DNA of 8,812 nt from Chromatiales bacterium (GTDB lineage Bacteria; Pseudomonadota; Gammaproteobacteria; CAMYNG01): assembly GCA_026990045.1 (NCBI GenBank), contig JALSIK010000402.1:1-8812 (forward strand), written 5' to 3'. This document shows positions 6,370 to 8,812 of this stretch, piece by piece. The first letter of the stretch is position 1. The number at the start of each line of letters is the position of its first letter. The notes beneath the pieces were generated by a model. It was not told where the DNA came from. It saw only the letters and a list, made by a program, of their open reading frames with translations, and searched no databases. The position numbers and the translations under genes are program-made.

Positions 6370-6467
6370 TAATCCCCGGCGGCCTCAAACTGAAGTCGGC
6401 GCGCCCGCTGCCGATGACATGGGGACGGCCCCTGCCGCCGCGACAACGGTTCGGATCCCGGGATTCC

Positions 6468-8444
6468 ATGGCACGCCTCATCATCGAACACCCCGACGCC
6501 GACGGCCCGGTGCCGCTGGCGGCCCACGATGTCTATCTCGGCCGCTCGGCGGAGGGACTGGAGGTGGAGGGCAACTTCATCGGCCTGCCCGACGAGGAGG
6601 TGAGCCGGCGCCACGCGCGCATCGTGCGCCAGAACGACCGCTACCTGCTGCAGGATCTCAACTCCACCAACGGCACCCGGCTCGACGGGGTCCCGGTGAC
6701 CCCCGGCGGCCTGTACCCGCTGCGCGACGGCAGCCGCATCACCCTGGGGCGCAGCACCGTGCGGGTACAACTGGACGATTCCGACACCGGCACCCGGAAA
6801 TTCCGGCCCGGCCTCGGGTCCGGCGACTCCGACGACCCGGCGGCGGGCATGGTGGAGGAGGAGGGAGCCCTGGCGCCGGCCACGGCCAGCGTGATCCTGG
6901 ACGCCCCCCGCCTGGTGGCGGAGCTGCGCGACGCCACCCCGCGGGCCGGGCAGGAGCGGGACGAGCTGTTGCGCCGGCTCACGGTGATGACCCAGGTGAG
7001 CATCTCGCTGGGCGCCACCCGGGACGAGGACGAGCTGTGGCACCGCATCGCCGACTGCGTGTTCGAGATCTTCCCCCGCGCCGAGCGCATCAACCTGCTG
7101 CTGTACCAGGGCCGGGACCTGCGCCTGCGGCCGGTGCTGGCCCGCTGGCGCGAGGCCGGGGACGAGCGGGGCGGGGCCGCGGCCATCTCCCGCGGCATCG
7201 TGCGCGACGTGATCAAGAAGCGCCAGTCGCTGCTGCTGCTGGATGCCCAGGGCGAGGAGCGCTTCGCCGCCCGGGACTCGGTGGTGAACCTGGCCCTGCG
7301 GAGCGTCATGTGCGTGCCGTTGCTGTACGAGGACGAGGTGCTGGGGCTGGTCCAGGTGGACAGCACCCGCGGGGCCGGGGAGTTCAGCGCCGAGGACCTG
7401 CAGGTGCTCACCGGCATCGCGGCCCAGATGGCCATCGCGGTGCGCAACCTCCAGCTCCATTCCGAGATCGAAACCCTGTTCGAGGGCTTCGTCACCGCCT
7501 CGGTGCAGGTGATCGAGGCGCGGGACCCGGTGACCGCGGGCCACTCCTTCCGCGTGGCCGAGTTCACCCAGAACCTGGCCGCGGCGGTGGACCGGGCCGA
7601 CGGCGGCCGCTTCCGCCAGGTCCGGTTCGACCGCGACCGCATGCGCGAGATCCGTTACGCCGCGCTGCTGCACGACTTCGGCAAGGTGGGGGTACGGGAG
7701 AACGTGCTGACCAAGGCGCGCAAGCTGCACGATCACGACATGGCGCTGCTCAAGCAGCGCTTCCGCTACGCCATGGCGTGCCTGGAGCGCGAGGCCTGGC
7801 GCGAGCTGGTGCTGGCCCACGAGCAGCGTCCCCTCACCGCGCGCGAGTTCCGCCGCCGGCGGCGCGAGGTGGAGCAGCGCCTGGCCCAGGAGCGCGAGCG
7901 CCTGCAGCGGTTTCTCGACCGGGTGCTGGCGGCCAACGAGCCGGCGGTGATGCCCGATGCCATCGAGGGCCTGGAGGAGGTGGCGGCGTTCATGTTCCGC
8001 GACGGCGAGGACAACCACGTGCCGCTGCTGACGCCGTTCGAGTTCTCCACCCTGAGCCTGACCAAGGGCAGCCTCAACCCGGAGGAGCGGGCCGAGATCG
8101 AGTCCCACGTGACCCACACCTACGCCTTTCTCAATCTCATCCCCTGGACCGGCAACCTGTCGCGGGTGCCCGAGATCGCCTTCGCCCACCACGAGAAGCT
8201 GGACGGCTCCGGCTATCCCCGGCGGCTGACGGGGGACCAGATCCCGCTGCCGTCCAAGATCATGACCATCGCCGACATCTACGACGCCCTCACCTCGGGC
8301 GACCGGCCCTACAAGCAGGGCCTGCCGGTGGAGCAGGCGCTGGACATCCTGCAGGCCGAGGCCAGGGCGGGGAAGCTGGACGCCGAGTTGCTGGCGCTGT
8401 TCATCGACAGCCGCAGCTACGTGATGACGGGTGCGGCCCATTGA
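6468..8444 (+). CDS. FHA-GAF-HD-GYP protein, predicted c-di-GMP phosphodiesterase
   Basis: This 658-aa cytoplasmic signalling protein has three domains. The FHA domain (~1-105) has LGRS (24-27), SRRH (46-49) and NSTNGT (65-70), so phosphothreonine binding looks intact. The GAF domain (~165-330) includes SVMCVPLLYEDEVLGLVQVDS and a C-terminal helix that probably relays signals. The HD-GYP domain (~345-650) has AGHSFRV (H359), HDFGK (H402, D403), SHVTHTY (H547), HHEKLDGSGYP (574-584) and ADIYDAL (D603). The metal ligands and the GYP signature are present, so hydrolysis of c-di-GMP to GMP (or pGpG) is expected. About 145 residues separate HD from H547, against roughly 30 in compact HD-GYP domains. 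The insert is Arg/Glu-rich and partly coiled-coil-like. I chose ATG 6468 because the FHA strand ARLIIEH starts directly after it. ATG 6414 in the same frame would add 18 unconserved-looking residues. The gene diverges from the kinase operon, whose kinase may create the ligand for this FHA domain. Confidence 0.93.
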   Translation: MARLIIEHPDADGPVPLAAHDVYLGRSAEGLEVEGNFIGLPDEEVSRRHARIVRQNDRYLLQDLNSTNGTRLDGVPVTPGGLYPLRDGSRITLGRSTVRVQLDDSDTGTRKFRPGLGSGDSDDPAAGMVEEEGALAPATASVILDAPRLVAELRDATPRAGQERDELLRRLTVMTQVSISLGATRDEDELWHRIADCVFEIFPRAERINLLLYQGRDLRLRPVLARWREAGDERGGAAAISRGIVRDVIKKRQSLLLLDAQGEERFAARDSVVNLALRSVMCVPLLYEDEVLGLVQVDSTRGAGEFSAEDLQVLTGIAAQMAIAVRNLQLHSEIETLFEGFVTASVQVIEARDPVTAGHSFRVAEFTQNLAAAVDRADGGRFRQVRFDRDRMREIRYAALLHDFGKVGVRENVLTKARKLHDHDMALLKQRFRYAMACLEREAWRELVLAHEQRPLTAREFRRRRREVEQRLAQERERLQRFLDRVLAANEPAVMPDAIEGLEEVAAFMFRDGEDNHVPLLTPFEFSTLSLTKGSLNPEERAEIESHVTHTYAFLNLIPWTGNLSRVPEIAFAHHEKLDGSGYPRRLTGDQIPLPSKIMTIADIYDALTSGDRPYKQGLPVEQALDILQAEARAGKLDAELLALFIDSRSYVMTGAAH

Positions 8445-8479
8445 ACGGCGCGGCGGAGCGGCCGGAGGGTGCGCGGCAA

Positions 8480-8499
8480 CGGCCGGTCAGAGCCGGCCG
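8480..8499. terminator. Hairpin between convergent genes, weak terminator candidate
   Basis: A 7-bp perfect stem (CGGCCGG 8480-8486 with CCGGCCG 8493-8499) and a 6-nt loop lie 35 bp after the HD-GYP stop. It overlaps the last codons and stop of the convergent NlpC/P60 gene. There is no U-tract on either strand. Confidence 0.25.
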
Positions 8500-8812
8500 C
8501 CGCCCAGGAAGCGGGGTTGCCAGTAGGGATGGTCGAGGCGAGTGATGCTCACCCGCTTGCCGGTGGAGGGCGCGTGCACGAAGCGGCCGCCGCCGAGGTA
8601 GATGCCCACGTGGGCCACGCGCGGGCCCCGGATGCGGAAGAACACCAGGTCCCCGGGGCGCAGGGCCCGGCGCGGCACGGGCCGGGCCGCGCGGTAGAGA
8701 TCGCGCGTGGTGCGCGGCACGCTGCGCCCGGCGCGCCGGTGGCTGTACCAGACCAGGCCCGAGCAGTCGAAGCCCTCGCGCGGCGAGGCGCCGCCGTAAC
8801 GGTAGCGCACCC
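8487..8812 (-). CDS. NlpC/P60 family cell-wall peptidase, C-terminal part (5' end outside window)
   Basis: The frame is open to the window edge. The GTG at 8808-8810 falls inside the conserved YRYGG region, so it is not a credible start and the N-terminus (probably with a signal peptide or lipobox) is missing. The ~108 visible residues cover an almost complete NlpC/P60 catalytic domain. They show GFDCSGLV with the catalytic cysteine (codon at 8763-8765), VPRTTRDLY, RPGDLVFF, the catalytic histidine in RVAHVGIYLG, and a third catalytic position in RFVHAPSTG. Members cleave peptide crosslinks of peptidoglycan, typically D-Glu-(gamma)-meso-DAP bonds, in the periplasm; Spr/MepS is the enterobacterial example. 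The protein ends soon after the domain (QPRFLGGGRL). It converges on the HD-GYP gene and has no clear functional tie to the pilus module. Confidence 0.9.
   Translation of the reverse strand, partial: VRYRYGGASPREGFDCSGLVWYSHRRAGRSVPRTTRDLYRAARPVPRRALRPGDLVFFRIRGPRVAHVGIYLGGGRFVHAPSTGKRVSITRLDHPYWQPRFLGGGRL

Larger units (their letters stand above)
6180..6467. other. Divergent intergenic region between the operon and the HD-GYP gene
   Basis: These 288 bp separate two divergent transcription units. The operon-proximal part holds the minus-strand ribosome site and the TATAAT box. An AT-rich patch at about 6262-6284 (CTGAAAATACTACACTTTAG) is the likeliest location for the plus-strand promoter or an activator site, but I could not assign convincing -10 and -35 boxes. 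The section 6313-6369 is full of inverted repeats, described separately. Close to the plus-strand gene only a weak GGGA (6460-6463) could serve as a ribosome site. Confidence 0.6.

Noticed and set aside
6356..6373. TTGTGC and CATAAT as a plus-strand promoter for the HD-GYP gene
   Set aside because: The two hexamers are only 6 bp apart, far from the usual 16-18 bp, and no alternative -35 fits CATAAT.
6279..8441. 720-codon minus-strand frame and a 729-codon plus-strand frame (6356-8545) overlapping the HD-GYP gene
   Set aside because: Both are low-complexity GC-rich shadows (Gly/Arg/Pro/His runs). The frame at 6468-8444 has unmistakable FHA, GAF and HD-GYP motifs.
8808..8810. GTG as start of the NlpC/P60 gene
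   Set aside because: It falls within the conserved YRYGG region of the domain, so the real start must lie beyond the window edge.

Overview
The window is a high-GC stretch of bacterial chromosome with tightly packed genes. It looks like a Gram-negative proteobacterium. The type IV pilus retraction ATPases, FHA and HD-GYP signalling proteins and the DUF302-like neighbour fit a gammaproteobacterium, possibly an Ectothiorhodospiraceae/Thioalkalivibrio-type organism, but that placement is inference. I see no mobile element, CRISPR array, tRNA or rRNA.

Layout. Positions 1-278 (+) hold the 3' end of a DUF302-like gene. It converges on a five-gene minus-strand operon running from about 6179 down to 357. 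In transcription order the operon encodes: a 154-aa uncharacterised protein built from two similar halves; a 787-aa fusion of HEAT-like repeats to a Hanks-type Ser/Thr kinase; two tandem PilT/PilU-family ATPases (364 and 376 aa); and a small protein with an intact FHA domain followed by a degenerate FHA-like domain. The genes are 47 nt apart, overlapping by 1 nt, 11 nt apart and 42 nt apart, so co-transcription is likely. A perfect TATAAT box and a strong Shine-Dalgarno site precede the first gene. Divergent from the operon, across a 288-bp intergenic region, a 658-aa FHA-GAF-HD-GYP protein is read on the plus strand (6468-8444). It converges on the 3' part of an NlpC/P60 cell-wall hydrolase gene (8487-8812, minus strand) that runs off the window.

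How the genes may work together. The operon puts a phospho-writer (the kinase), a phospho-reader (the FHA protein) and two pilus-retraction motors in one transcript. A second phospho-reader, fused to a predicted c-di-GMP phosphodiesterase, lies divergently next to it. No pilin, PilB, PilC or secretin gene is present, so the motors would act on pili encoded elsewhere. The simplest model, which is inference, is a regulatory module in which Ser/Thr phosphorylation controls PilT-type motors and local c-di-GMP breakdown. Supporting details include Thr-x-Val-Met-Pro motifs in both the kinase linker and the FHA protein, and complementary motif losses in the two PilT paralogues.
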